This document shows positions 18,203-26,421 of a DNA stretch of 64,000 nucleotides, piece by piece (position 1 is the stretch's first letter; each line of letters begins with the position of its first letter). The notes beneath the pieces were generated by a model. That model was not told the origin of the DNA. It did not search any database and saw only the letters and a program-made list of their open reading frames with translations. The stretch covers positions 1 through 64,000 of the forward strand of contig NZ_AKJA01000010.1 in the NCBI RefSeq assembly GCF_000282575.1, read 5' to 3'. A program made the position numbers and the translations under genes. This DNA is from Herbaspirillum sp. YR522. GTDB taxonomy: Bacteria > Pseudomonadota > Gammaproteobacteria > Burkholderiales > Burkholderiaceae_D.

Positions 18203-19321
18203 ATGCCCTCATTCCCGTCGCCATCCACCGCAGAAAAGATGCGCGCCCTCTCCGGCCAGGTTTTTTCCGAATGGCAGACGCGTGTGCGCAGCCAGGTCAG
18301 CCAGGCCGCGCGCCTGAGCGAACCGATCCTGACCGACTCCCTGCCCACGCTCTACAAGGGCATCTCGGACGCCATCGAGGCCAATTCGCTGTCGGCCTAC
18401 ATCGGGCTGACGCGCTCGGTGGGGGCCGAGCACGGCAACGAGCGCGCCCGCATCACGGCCTACAATGTCGCGGCACTGATCAAGGAGTATCAACTCTTGC
18501 GTACGGCCATCATCGATGTGCTCGAGACCCATGAGGTGGTATTGAACACCGCCGAAGGGCGTATCTTCAACGGCATGATCGACCTGTCGATCTCGGAAGC
18601 GGCCAACGGCTTTGCGATGGTGCAGGCGGTGTTTCGCGAGCGCTTCGTGGCCACCGTGGCCCACGACTTGCGCAATCCGCTGAGCGCCTGCCTGATCGCC
18701 TCCCAGATGATCGGGCGCTCGACCGACCCGGAACATATCCGCGCGCTGGCCGCACGCATCGAATCGAACAGCCTGCGCATGAACCGGATGATCGAGGACC
18801 TGCTCGACAACGTCGTGTTCGAGGCCGGCGAGCGACTGCACCTGGAGCTCGAGGAGTTCGACATGCAGGACCTGGTGCAGGATGTGATCGAGCAATCGCG
18901 CCAGATCCACGACCACCGCTTTGTCTATCGCGGCGAATCGATCAAGGGCTGCTGGGGCTTCGAGCCGGTCCGGCGCGCGCTGGAGAACCTGATCGGCAAC
19001 GCCGTCAAGTACGGCGACCCCGAGCGCCCCATCACCATTACCCTGGCCGACGGCCGCGGGCGCGCCCGCTTGACGGTGCATAACGAAGGCCTGGTGATCC
19101 CGGTGGGCGACATCGAATCCATCTTCAAGGTGTTCCAGCGGGCCGGCCAGGGCAAGGAACAAGCAGCCATCGGCTGGGGCCTGGGCCTGCCCTACGTGCG
19201 CAATGTCGCCGAGAGCCATGGCGGCAGCATCTCGGCCGAAAGCAGTGCCGAAAAGGGCACCAGCTTTGCCATCGACATGCCGGCCGACGCCCGGCCTTTC
19301 GTCAGCACCCCGGTGCTCTGA
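18203..19321 (+). CDS. Soluble sensor histidine kinase with RsbRD-like N-terminal domain
   Basis: A 372-residue kinase with no membrane segment. Residues ~10-145 are helical and resemble the RsbRD/RsbR N-terminal domain (F-S-E-W-Q, L-P-x-L-Y, an A-x5-E-H segment). The dimerisation/phosphoacceptor box follows with H154 in V-A-H-D-L-R-N-P-L, then the HATPase domain with N box (E-N-L-I-G-N-A-V-K-Y), a G1-like segment replaced by V-H-N-E-G, and G-W-G-L-G-L. The D of the classical D-x-G-x-G is replaced here by N-E-G, a deviation seen in some functional kinases. No response regulator is adjacent, so it is an orphan. Its last 20 bp overlap the end of the convergent JmjC gene. Confidence 0.85.
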   Translation: MPSFPSPSTAEKMRALSGQVFSEWQTRVRSQVSQAARLSEPILTDSLPTLYKGISDAIEANSLSAYIGLTRSVGAEHGNERARITAYNVAALIKEYQLLRTAIIDVLETHEVVLNTAEGRIFNGMIDLSISEAANGFAMVQAVFRERFVATVAHDLRNPLSACLIASQMIGRSTDPEHIRALAARIESNSLRMNRMIEDLLDNVVFEAGERLHLELEEFDMQDLVQDVIEQSRQIHDHRFVYRGESIKGCWGFEPVRRALENLIGNAVKYGDPERPITITLADGRGRARLTVHNEGLVIPVGDIESIFKVFQRAGQGKEQAAIGWGLGLPYVRNVAESHGGSISAESSAEKGTSFAIDMPADARPFVSTPVL

Positions 19322-20231
19322 TATTGCCCTGGTCGCCGGCGAGCGCCAGCGGCAGGCCCCTGGCCCAGCGATTGGCCGATAACGAAAATGCCAGCGAACG
19401 GACCTGGTGATACCAGCCGGCCGGCACATACAGCATTTCTCCCGGCTGCACCACGCATTGCACCCACCACGCCTGGCGCGCCAGCGGAAAGCGCTCGAAG
19501 TCGGGGGCCTCGGGGTCGAAGGGCGAACCGTACAGCAGGCCATTGGCTTGCGTGGGATACAGCAGGTCGTGGTGATGGGGCGGCGCCAGCATGATGCGCT
19601 TGCATCCCCATACTTGCGCGAAGATGTTGTCGTCATAGTCGCAATGCAGCGGCGTCACCGTGCCCGCCGGGCCAAGCCAGAATCGCGGCGGGCCCATCTT
19701 CCTGAAATAATTGGGCCAATGGCAAAGCGCATTGAGGGCGCGCAATTCGAGGTTGCCCACATACGGCGGCAACCCCTCGCGGTGATCGTCCACCAGCGCA
19801 AGATAAGTCTCGAGCGACATGTCCTGCATCGCCCGGTCGGGCGCGAAGGCGGTATTGATATAGTCGCCCACCCGGGCGCGTACCGGCACGTCGCCAAAGC
19901 GCTGCCGCAACGCATGCGGCGTCAGCGTCGACAGGGGCCACTTGCCGACCAGCCCGGTCATGATGAAGGGCAGGCCCTGGCTGGCGCGCGCCGTAAAGCC
20001 CCTGGCATCGAGCGCCGGCAGGCGCGCCACGGCGTTCATGGGCGCCAGCGCGCGGGCGCTACGCTTGATCGCCTCGCGCATGGCGTCGATGGAACTCACC
20101 CCCCGTGCCTGCGCGTCGCGCTGTTGCCGCGCCTGCTCCTTCATCTGCGCCTGCTCGGGCGACAGCGGGGCCGCCAGCGGTCGGGGTGGCAGCGACCCGT
20201 GGACCGCATTGCCCGATGGTGGCTTGGGCAT
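19302..20231 (-). CDS. JmjC/cupin-8-like Fe(II)/2-oxoglutarate oxygenase
   Basis: A 309-residue protein. An N-terminal helical, charged segment (~1-65) precedes a cupin-8/JmjC double-stranded beta helix at ~75-290. The facial metal triad is visible as H196-x-D198 (L-H-C-D-Y-D-D-N) and H275 (W-Y-H-Q-V). Related proteins are FIH/JMJD5-type hydroxylases acting on proteins or RNA. The target here is unknown. The start codon lies 3 bp after the stop of the upstream LysR gene, so translation is probably coupled. The gene runs 20 bp into the convergent histidine kinase gene. Both putative ligand sets are intact, so it should be active. Confidence 0.8.
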   Translation of the reverse strand: MPKPPSGNAVHGSLPPRPLAAPLSPEQAQMKEQARQQRDAQARGVSSIDAMREAIKRSARALAPMNAVARLPALDARGFTARASQGLPFIMTGLVGKWPLSTLTPHALRQRFGDVPVRARVGDYINTAFAPDRAMQDMSLETYLALVDDHREGLPPYVGNLELRALNALCHWPNYFRKMGPPRFWLGPAGTVTPLHCDYDDNIFAQVWGCKRIMLAPPHHHDLLYPTQANGLLYGSPFDPEAPDFERFPLARQAWWVQCVVQPGEMLYVPAGWYHQVRSLAFSLSANRWARGLPLALAGDQGNIRAPGC

Positions 20232-20234
20232 GCT

Positions 20235-21185
20235 TCAGTCGCTCCCCGCCGCGGCGCCGTCGTCGGCCACCAGCCGGGTGCAGGCCAATCGCACCTGCTC
20301 GCGCAGCCAGCGATGGGCCGGGTCGAGTTCCAGGCGTGGGTGCCACATCTGCGAGATGGTGATCGGCTCGGTCTTGACCGGCAGCTCGAAGGCGTAGGTG
20401 GTGTCCGGCCCCAACGGTTGCTTGCCCGGCAGCGGGCGCAGGTAGGACGCCGGCACCAGCGCCACCAGGTCCGAGCAACGCGCCACGGCCAACGCTGCCG
20501 GAAAGCTGGGCACGATGGCGACGATCCTGCGCGTCAAGCCCAGCGCTTGCAGCGCGACATCCACCGGGCCATGGCTGCGCCCGCGACGCGAGGTGACCAC
20601 ATGACCGCAGGCGGCATAGCGCGCCGCGCTCACGCTGCGCCAGGCCTCGATCGGATGCCCGCGCCGGACCACGGCCACGAAGCGATCCCGGAACAGGGCC
20701 TGCACCCGCACTTCCGGCCCCATCCCGCTCACCACCCCGATTTCCAGGTCGGCGCTGCCGTCGCGCAGGGGCAGCGGGCTTTTCTCGACCTTTGGCGCAA
20801 AGCACAGGCGCAGCCCGGGGGCGGCTGCCGTGATGGCCTCGATCAGCGCCGCGCCGAAGGCTTCCACGAAGCCATCGTTGGCGCGAATGGTGAAGGTGCG
20901 CTCGAGGCTGGAGATATCGGATGCGGGCGAGGACGGACGCAGCATCGATCTTGCTTCATGCACGACATTGGTGGCACGCTCGCGCAAGGCCTCGGCGCCA
21001 GGGGTGAGCACCATGCGCCGTCCGGCGCGCACCAGCAGCGGGTCGCCGGTGAGGGTGCGCAGCCGGGTCAGGGTACGGCTCATGGCCGAGGCACTGAGTC
21101 CCAGCCGGCGCGCCGCGCCGGCCACGCTGGCTTCGGCGATCAGGGCGTCGAGCGCAATGAGCAGGTTCAAGTCGGGATCGGACAT
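20235..21185 (-). CDS. LysR-family transcriptional regulator
   Basis: A 316-residue LysR regulator. The winged helix (V-A-G-A-A-R-R-L-G-L-S-A-S-A-M-S-R-T-L) is near residues 19-60 and is followed by a substrate-binding-like domain. The D-L-N-L-L start and M-S-R-T-L recognition helix resemble the LysR at 25302. It is divergent from a DHA2-type MFS pump (126-bp gap holding a GATAAG-N12-CTTATC dyad) and is directly followed by the JmjC gene. Control of the pump is the most likely role, with the oxygenase carried in its own transcript. Confidence 0.85.
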   Translation of the reverse strand: MSDPDLNLLIALDALIAEASVAGAARRLGLSASAMSRTLTRLRTLTGDPLLVRAGRRMVLTPGAEALRERATNVVHEARSMLRPSSPASDISSLERTFTIRANDGFVEAFGAALIEAITAAAPGLRLCFAPKVEKSPLPLRDGSADLEIGVVSGMGPEVRVQALFRDRFVAVVRRGHPIEAWRSVSAARYAACGHVVTSRRGRSHGPVDVALQALGLTRRIVAIVPSFPAALAVARCSDLVALVPASYLRPLPGKQPLGPDTTYAFELPVKTEPITISQMWHPRLELDPAHRWLREQVRLACTRLVADDGAAAGSD

Positions 21186-21213
21186 GGGCCGATCCTAACA
21201 TGTCGATCGCCCA

Positions 21214-21237
21214 GATAAGGCGTTTGCTGCACTTATC
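21214..21237. promoter_or_regulatory. Candidate LysR binding site (GATAAG-N12-CTTATC)
   Basis: A perfect 6-bp inverted repeat with a 12-bp spacer lies in the divergent lysR/MFS gap. Its size and position fit a LysR recognition site. A TATAGT -10-like hexamer for the MFS gene lies further right at about 21278-21283. Confidence 0.45.
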
Positions 21238-21311
21238 AACTGCAAGTCATGCGTCTTCCGCCTTGTCCGGGGTCTGGTTATAGTGACGGCAAATAACCAC
21301 GGGACACCTCA

Positions 21312-22766
21312 ATGGAATTGTTTTCAGACCAGCCCGGCGACGAGGGCTTGCCGGGCGTCGAACGACGCCGGGTCATGATCGCGGTGATGCTGGCGACCAC
21401 CATGGCGGTGTTCGACGGCACCATCGTCAATGTCGCCCTGCCGCAGATCGGCCAGGCGCTGGCGGCGTCCCCGGGGCAGATCATCTGGGTGGCCAACGCC
21501 TATCTGCTGGCCGTGGCGATGACCCTGGCGACCTTCGCTTCGCTGTCGAGCCGGGTCGGTTTCCGGGTTCAGTTCAGCGCCGGCCTGGCGGTATTTACCC
21601 TGGCCTCGCTGGGCTGTGCGCTATCGTCGTCGATCTCGATGCTGGTGGCCATGCGGGTGCTGCAGGGCCTGGGCGGGGCGGCAATGCTCAGCATCGCGCC
21701 GGCGATCCATCGCACCGTGTTTCCCAATCGCCTGCTGGGCCGCATCCTCGGCCTGAACGCGGTGCTGGTGGCGGCCAGTACCGCCGTCGGCCCGGCCCTG
21801 GGCGGCACCTTGCTGGCGGTGCTGGGATGGCAGTGGATCTTTGCCATCAACGTGCCGCTGGGTATCGGTGCGGTGTACTTGTCGATGACCACCGTGCCCG
21901 ATGCGCGCAAGCCCGCGATGGGGCGCTTCGACACCCTCGGGGCAGTCCTGTCGGCCATTGCGATGGGGGCCCTGATCATGGCCGCCGACGCCTGCGCCGG
22001 GCTGGCCGACAGCGGACAGGCGGGCAAGGCGGCGGCGACGGCCGGTGCCTTCGGCGTGGTGGCGCTGGCCGCCGCGGTGGTCTTCGTCTGGGACCAGCGC
22101 CGCGCCGCCGAGCCGCTGTTGCCGCTGGCGATGTTTGCGTCGGGGCGCTTCTCGCTGGCCGCGCTGACCTCGCTGGCGTCCTTCGTCGGCCAGGGCATTG
22201 CCTTCGTCGCCTTGCCGTTCCTGTTCCAGAATGCCTATGGCTACAGCGCCTTCCAGTCGGCGGCGCTGTTTACGCCCTGGCCGATCGGCATCGTATTGGT
22301 GGCATCGAGTGCCGGACGGCTGGCCGACCGTCATTCGCCGGCCGTGTTGTCGACGCTGGGCCTGGCGCTGTTTGCCGTCGGCCTGGCGTTGCTGGCCTGC
22401 CTGCCCGACCAGGGCCGGCCATGGGATATCGCCTGGCGCACGCTGGTCTGCGGCATGGGTTTCGGTTTCTTCCAAAGCCCCAACAATCGCGAAATGCTGT
22501 CCAACGTGGCGCGCCAGTACAACGGCCATGCCTCGGGCGTGCTGGCCATCATGCGCACCTTCGGGCAGTGCCTGGGAGCGGCGTTGCTGGGCGTGGTGCT
22601 GGCCATCTGTACCGCGCGGGCGGCGGCCCATGGCCAGGTGCAGATGAATGCGGCCGAGGACGCCCAGGCCATCCGGCTGGCGCTGTGGGTGGCGGTGGCG
22701 GCGATCCTGATGGCTGCGGCGGTGAGCTACCGGCGTATCGGCCAGGCGCGCCCGCCGCTGTCGTAG
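21312..22766 (+). CDS. MFS transporter, DHA2 (EmrB/QacA-like) family
   Basis: A 484-residue multidrug-type carrier with about fourteen hydrophobic helices. Helix 1 ends in V-F-D-G-T-I-V-N-V-A-L-P, the D-x-T-I-V-N-V-A-L-P signature of the DHA2 family. Further motifs are R-V-L-Q-G-L-G-G-A in helix 4 and V-G-P-A-L-G-G in helix 5 (motif C, typical of antiporters). It is divergent from a LysR gene. No membrane-fusion or outer-membrane partner is adjacent, so it may export solutes only across the inner membrane. Substrate unknown. Confidence 0.85.
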   Translation: MELFSDQPGDEGLPGVERRRVMIAVMLATTMAVFDGTIVNVALPQIGQALAASPGQIIWVANAYLLAVAMTLATFASLSSRVGFRVQFSAGLAVFTLASLGCALSSSISMLVAMRVLQGLGGAAMLSIAPAIHRTVFPNRLLGRILGLNAVLVAASTAVGPALGGTLLAVLGWQWIFAINVPLGIGAVYLSMTTVPDARKPAMGRFDTLGAVLSAIAMGALIMAADACAGLADSGQAGKAAATAGAFGVVALAAAVVFVWDQRRAAEPLLPLAMFASGRFSLAALTSLASFVGQGIAFVALPFLFQNAYGYSAFQSAALFTPWPIGIVLVASSAGRLADRHSPAVLSTLGLALFAVGLALLACLPDQGRPWDIAWRTLVCGMGFGFFQSPNNREMLSNVARQYNGHASGVLAIMRTFGQCLGAALLGVVLAICTARAAAHGQVQMNAAEDAQAIRLALWVAVAAILMAAAVSYRRIGQARPPLS

Positions 22767-23145
22767 CGCCGGTCCGGCCGGTCATGCTGCACCCGGCATC
22801 CGCGTTGCAGCGGGCGCCGGGTTGGAATCGTGAGAACGGAATAATAGAATTCATCCCGTCCCAGAGGAGCGGTGAAGTGGGAAATGTAATTTTTTATGAA
22901 TCTGCCAGCCTCGCAATGACATCGCACACCGCGCTAGGTTCGTTGTGGCGGTAACTATTTGTCACATAATCCCGTCATTCAAGAAAATGGTTTTTTTAAT
23001 AAATTCCTTTTGCAATGACATCATTTCCTTCAACGCCAATGAGCCCGAAACAACGATCTGTTTGGCTCTTTGATCATGGCAGGCACCAGCGACAATGCGC
23101 ACGGTAGCGCCGTTTAGCGCTCGTACCTTGTCCTGGGGAAATGTC
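22767..23145. other. 379-bp AT-richer intergenic region upstream of the chemoreceptor gene
   Basis: No gene was found on either strand; open frames here are short and lack ribosome sites. The stretch 22880-23050 is noticeably AT-rich with T and A runs, which suggests promoter DNA for the downstream chemoreceptor gene. I looked for a flagellar sigma-28 promoter and saw no convincing match. One stem-loop is listed separately. Confidence 0.5.
23041..23068 (+). repeat. Stem-loop in the chemoreceptor leader
   Basis: GAGCC at 23041-23045 and AAACA pair with TGTTT and GGCTC (ending near 23068), leaving a two-base bulge and a six-base loop. It is followed by TTTGATC, about 75 bp before the chemoreceptor ATG. 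The T-run is too short for a confident terminator. A leader hairpin is possible. Confidence 0.35.
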
Positions 23146-24726
23146 ATGAAATGGTTTCGCAATCTTAAAATCGCCAAGAAGCTGCTGGTTTCCTTTGTCT
23201 GCGTGCTGGCGCTCATGGCCATCCTCGGCATCTTCTCGATCAAGCAACTCGACCAGGTGAACCGCGCATCGACCGAGATCACCACCGACTGGATGCCCAG
23301 CATCCGCACGCTGGCCGAGCTGAAGTTGCTGCTGGCACGGGTGCGCAGTTTCGAGTCGCAGATGGCGATCTACGACGGCGATGCCGAGGCGATGACGGCC
23401 CTGGTCAAGCGTTCGCAGGTCGTGCTGGGATTGCTCGGGACAACCCTGAAGGCCTACGAGGCAGAAATTTCCGCCCCGGCCGAAAAAGAAGTCTATCCGG
23501 CCGTCAAGAACAGCGTGGCGGAGTTCCTGGTCGAACACGAGAAGATCATGGCCGCGTTCCTGGCCAACAACAACGCCGAGGGGCGCACGCTGTTCCTGGG
23601 CCGTTCCAACAAGATCTATCCGGAACTGCTGGCCAACCTGGACAAACTGGTCAAGATCAACGGCGAAGGCAGCGAAGCGGCGACCAAAGGCGCCGACGAC
23701 ACGTTCAAGAGCGGTCGCGTGTGGATCGTCGCGATGCTGGCGGCGGCATTGCTGATCGGCATGGCGCTGGCGCTATATGTGGCGCGTATCATCGCCGCGC
23801 CCCTGAGCGCCGCCGTGGCGGTCGCCCAGCGCGTGGCGCAGGGCGACCTGACGGCAGATATCAAGCCTGAAAGCAGCGACGAGACCGGCCAGCTCATGCT
23901 GTCGCTCAAGGCCATGAACGACAGCCTCCTGGGCGTGGTCGGCCAGGTGCGCGGCGGCACCGACACCATCGCCACCGCCTCGACCCAGATCGCCAGCGGC
24001 AACCTCGACCTGTCCAGCCGCACCGAAGAGCAGGCCAGCTCGCTGGAACAGACCGCCTCGGCGCTGGAAGAGCTGACCTCCACCGTGAAGCAGAACTCCG
24101 ACAACGCACGCCAGGCCAACCAGCTGGCGGTCAATGCATCGCAGGTGGCCGAGGAGGGCGGCAAGGTGGTTGGCCAGGTAGTGGCCACCATGTCCTCCAT
24201 CAAGGAGGCGTCAACCCGCATCGTCGAGATCATCAGCGTCATCGATGGCATCGCTTTCCAGACCAATATCCTGGCCCTGAATGCTGCCGTCGAAGCCGCG
24301 CGTGCCGGTGAGCAAGGACGGGGGTTCGCGGTGGTGGCCTCGGAAGTGCGCAGCCTGGCGCAACGCTCGGCGTCGGCCGCCAAGGAAATCAAGGTGCTCA
24401 TCGATGATTCGGTGACCAAGGTGGGCGCGGGCACGACCCTGGTCGAGACCGCCGGTGAAACCATGACCGAGGTAGTGTCGAGCGTGCGGCGGGTGACCGA
24501 TATCGTGGCCGAGATCTCGGCCGCCAGCCAGGAACAGAGCGTCGGTATCGACGAGATCAATCGCGCCGTGGCGCAGATGGACGAAGTGACCCAGCAGAAT
24601 GCGGCCCTGGTCGAGGAGGCCGCTGCGGCGGCGCAATCGATGCAGGAGCAGGCGCGCAACCTGTCCGAGGTGGTGAGCGTATTCAAGCTGCACCAGCTGG
24701 CCGGGCACAACGTCGCACGCACTTGA
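23146..24726 (+). CDS. Methyl-accepting chemotaxis protein (Tar/Tsr-like topology)
   Basis: A 526-residue chemoreceptor. A cytoplasmic basic start is followed by helix 1 (~11-31), a periplasmic four-helix-type ligand domain (~32-190), helix 2 (~195-215), a HAMP domain (~216-270) and the signalling domain with the hairpin tip around [23 protein letters not shown]. Possible methylation segments with paired Glu/Gln (for example [13 protein letters not shown]) flank the tip. No C-terminal NWETF-like CheR tether is present. The ATG at 23146 follows GGGGAAAT. The ligand is unknown and no che gene is adjacent. Confidence 0.92.
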   Translation: MKWFRNLKIAKKLLVSFVCVLALMAILGIFSIKQLDQVNRASTEITTDWMPSIRTLAELKLLLARVRSFESQMAIYDGDAEAMTALVKRSQVVLGLLGTTLKAYEAEISAPAEKEVYPAVKNSVAEFLVEHEKIMAAFLANNNAEGRTLFLGRSNKIYPELLANLDKLVKINGEGSEAATKGADDTFKSGRVWIVAMLAAALLIGMALALYVARIIAAPLSAAVAVAQRVAQGDLTADIKPESSDETGQLMLSLKAMNDSLLGVVGQVRGGTDTIATASTQIASGNLDLSSRTEEQASSLEQTASALEELTSTVKQNSDNARQANQLAVNASQVAEEGGKVVGQVVATMSSIKEASTRIVEIISVIDGIAFQTNILALNAAVEAARAGEQGRGFAVVASEVRSLAQRSASAAKEIKVLIDDSVTKVGAGTTLVETAGETMTEVVSSVRRVTDIVAEISAASQEQSVGIDEINRAVAQMDEVTQQNAALVEEAAAAAQSMQEQARNLSEVVSVFKLHQLAGHNVART

Positions 24727-24784
24727 CGCAGGTGGGGCGGTGGCATGGCGCATAATGATGCGTCGACCCCAACCAACCGCCGCC

Positions 24785-25186
24785 ATGAGCCTGTCGCTGC
24801 AACGCATACACCACGTCGCCGTCATCTGTACCGACTACCGGGTCTCGAAGGCCTTCTATGTCGACCTGCTGGGATTGCGGGTGGTGGCAGAAAACCACCG
24901 TCCCGAGCGCGACTCCTACAAGCTCGACCTGGCCTTGCCCGATGGCGGGCAGCTCGAGCTGTTTTCCTTCCCTGCGCCACCGCCGCGGCCCTCGCGGCCC
25001 GAAGCCGCCGGCCTGCGGCACCTGGCATTCGTGGTCGACGACGTCAATGCCGCCAAGGCATGGCTGCAAGCACAAGGGGTCGCCGTCGAACCGGTACGCA
25101 TCGATCCCTTCACGCACCAGCGATTCACCTTCTTTGCCGACCCCGATGGCCTGCCGTTGGAATTGGTCGAGCGCCTGCCCGCCTGA
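24785..25186 (+). CDS. VOC-fold (glyoxalase I-like) metalloprotein
   Basis: A 133-residue vicinal-oxygen-chelate protein with two beta-alpha-beta-beta-beta modules. Metal ligand candidates are the His of I-H-H-V-A-V, the Glu of L-E-L-F, the His of L-R-H-L-A-F and the final Glu in L-P-L-E-L-V-E. The pattern resembles the YaeR/GloA2 subfamily rather than classical glyoxalase I. The longer frame begins in non-coding DNA; the ATG at 24785 fits the family N-terminus. It lies 58 bp after the chemoreceptor gene. Detoxification or lyase activity is possible but unproven. Confidence 0.8.
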   Translation: MSLSLQRIHHVAVICTDYRVSKAFYVDLLGLRVVAENHRPERDSYKLDLALPDGGQLELFSFPAPPPRPSRPEAAGLRHLAFVVDDVNAAKAWLQAQGVAVEPVRIDPFTHQRFTFFADPDGLPLELVERLPA

Positions 25187-25217
25187 GCGACGGCTGCGCC
25201 CGGGACGTGCCGGATAG

Positions 25218-25239
25218 TTGCGTTTTTCGCAATCGTGAC
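25218..25239. promoter_or_regulatory. Candidate LysR site upstream of the efflux regulator gene
   Basis: The dyad TTGCG-TTTTT-CGCAA is followed by TCGTGAC, about 65 bp before the lysR start. The half-sequence TTTTCGCAAT recurs in the larger dyad upstream of the efflux operon at 26280-26318. This points to a single protein binding both places, most simply the LysR encoded between them. Confidence 0.5.
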
Positions 25240-25301
25240 TTGCGCCCAGCGTCATCCTCGTGCGCCCACGGGAATGGCCGGGGCTGGCTATACTGGCTGC
25301 C

Positions 25302-26213
25302 ATGAGACTGCCCGACCTTAACCTGCTGATCGCCTTCGATATCCTGCTCGAGGAAGGCAGTGCCGCCGCCGCGGCACGCCGCCTGAACATCAGTGCGCCG
25401 GCGATGAGCCGGACCCTGTCGCGCATACGGCAGGCCTTCGGCGACCCCATCCTGGTGCGTTCGGGCCGTGGCCTGGCGCCGACGCCGCGTGCGCTGGAAT
25501 TGCACGAGCAGGTCAGGGCGGTGGTGGAACAGGCGCATGCGGTGTTTACCACCGGACGGCAAGTCGATTTGCTGCGCCTCGAACGCACCTTCAACCTGCG
25601 TGCCAACGATGTCTTCATCGGCGCATTCAGCAGCAGGCTGCGCGAGCTGCTGCATCGCCATGCGCCGCGCACGGTATTGCGCTTCGTGCCGGAAAGCGAT
25701 GTCGACGACCGGGCACTGGAAGAAGGGCGCATCGATCTCTACATCAGCGCCCGCCGGGACTTTGCACCCGATACCAAGGTCCAGCACCTGTTCTACACCG
25801 AACTCAAGGGCATGGCGCGCGACGACCACCCGATCTTCGATGCGCCCATCGACGCGGCGCGCTTCATTGCCTACGATCACATCAGCGTGTCGCGACGCGG
25901 CCGCACCAGCGGCCCCATCGACGACGCCCTGGCCGCGATCGGACTGGCGCGACGGGTGTCGCTGGTGACCCCGAATTTTCATTCGGCGATCTTCGCCCTG
26001 GGCGGTTCCGACCTGGTGCTGCCGTCGATGCCCACCAGCATGATGCACAACGTGCGCGAGCTGGGCATGAAGCTGCGGGTGTTCGACTTGCCGCTGGTGC
26101 TGCAACCGGTCGACATCGTCCAGGCCTGGCATCCCCGGCTGGACCACGACAATGCCCATCGCTGGCTGCGGCGCATGCTCAAGCAAGCCTGTTCCGAGGT
26201 CACCGGTACCTGA
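25302..26213 (+). CDS. LysR-family regulator of the adjacent efflux operon
   Basis: A 303-residue LysR protein. The helix-turn-helix region is A-A-A-A-R-R-L-N-I-S-A-P-A-M-S-R-T-L at about residues 20-37; the PBP-like domain follows. The start at 25302 gives the standard L-P-D-L-N-L-L opening; the earlier frame start lies in the promoter. It reads in the same direction as the MFS-HlyD-OMF operon, 208 bp upstream, and shared TTTTCGCAAT-type dyads occur before both units. It therefore probably controls itself and the pump. Similarity to the LysR at 20235, also next to a pump gene, suggests paralogues. Confidence 0.87.
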   Translation: MRLPDLNLLIAFDILLEEGSAAAAARRLNISAPAMSRTLSRIRQAFGDPILVRSGRGLAPTPRALELHEQVRAVVEQAHAVFTTGRQVDLLRLERTFNLRANDVFIGAFSSRLRELLHRHAPRTVLRFVPESDVDDRALEEGRIDLYISARRDFAPDTKVQHLFYTELKGMARDDHPIFDAPIDAARFIAYDHISVSRRGRTSGPIDDALAAIGLARRVSLVTPNFHSAIFALGGSDLVLPSMPTSMMHNVRELGMKLRVFDLPLVLQPVDIVQAWHPRLDHDNAHRWLRRMLKQACSEVTGT

Positions 26214-26279
26214 GGTGCACGCCGGCCAGGGCAACGGCACGCGCCAGCTGGGCGACGTCATCCGGTCCTGGCTTCCATT

Positions 26280-26318
26280 TTGCGGAACCGACGATTAGCC
26301 AATCGTCAGTTTTCGCAA
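26280..26318. promoter_or_regulatory. Large dyad controlling the tripartite efflux operon
   Basis: A near-symmetrical element of about 39 bp. The outer arms are TTGCG (26280-26284) and CGCAA (26314-26318). The inner arms GACGATT and AATCGTC (26290-26296 and 26301-26307) are perfect around an AGCC centre. A TATACT hexamer, a good -10, lies just downstream at about 26333-26338. The dyad is where a LysR tetramer would sit to activate or repress the pump operon. Confidence 0.55.
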
Positions 26319-26421
26319 TGATGGCGTCTTCCTATACTGGGACCATCGTCATTACCGGATCGTGTTCCATGCGCCGCCTCGTTCGTGCTCGTCCCTGTTT
26401 CCATTACCCGCGGTGCTCGTC

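Noticed and set aside
22767-23145. Flagellar sigma-28 promoter for the chemoreceptor
   Set aside because: No TAAA and GCCGATAA pair at suitable spacing could be found by eye.
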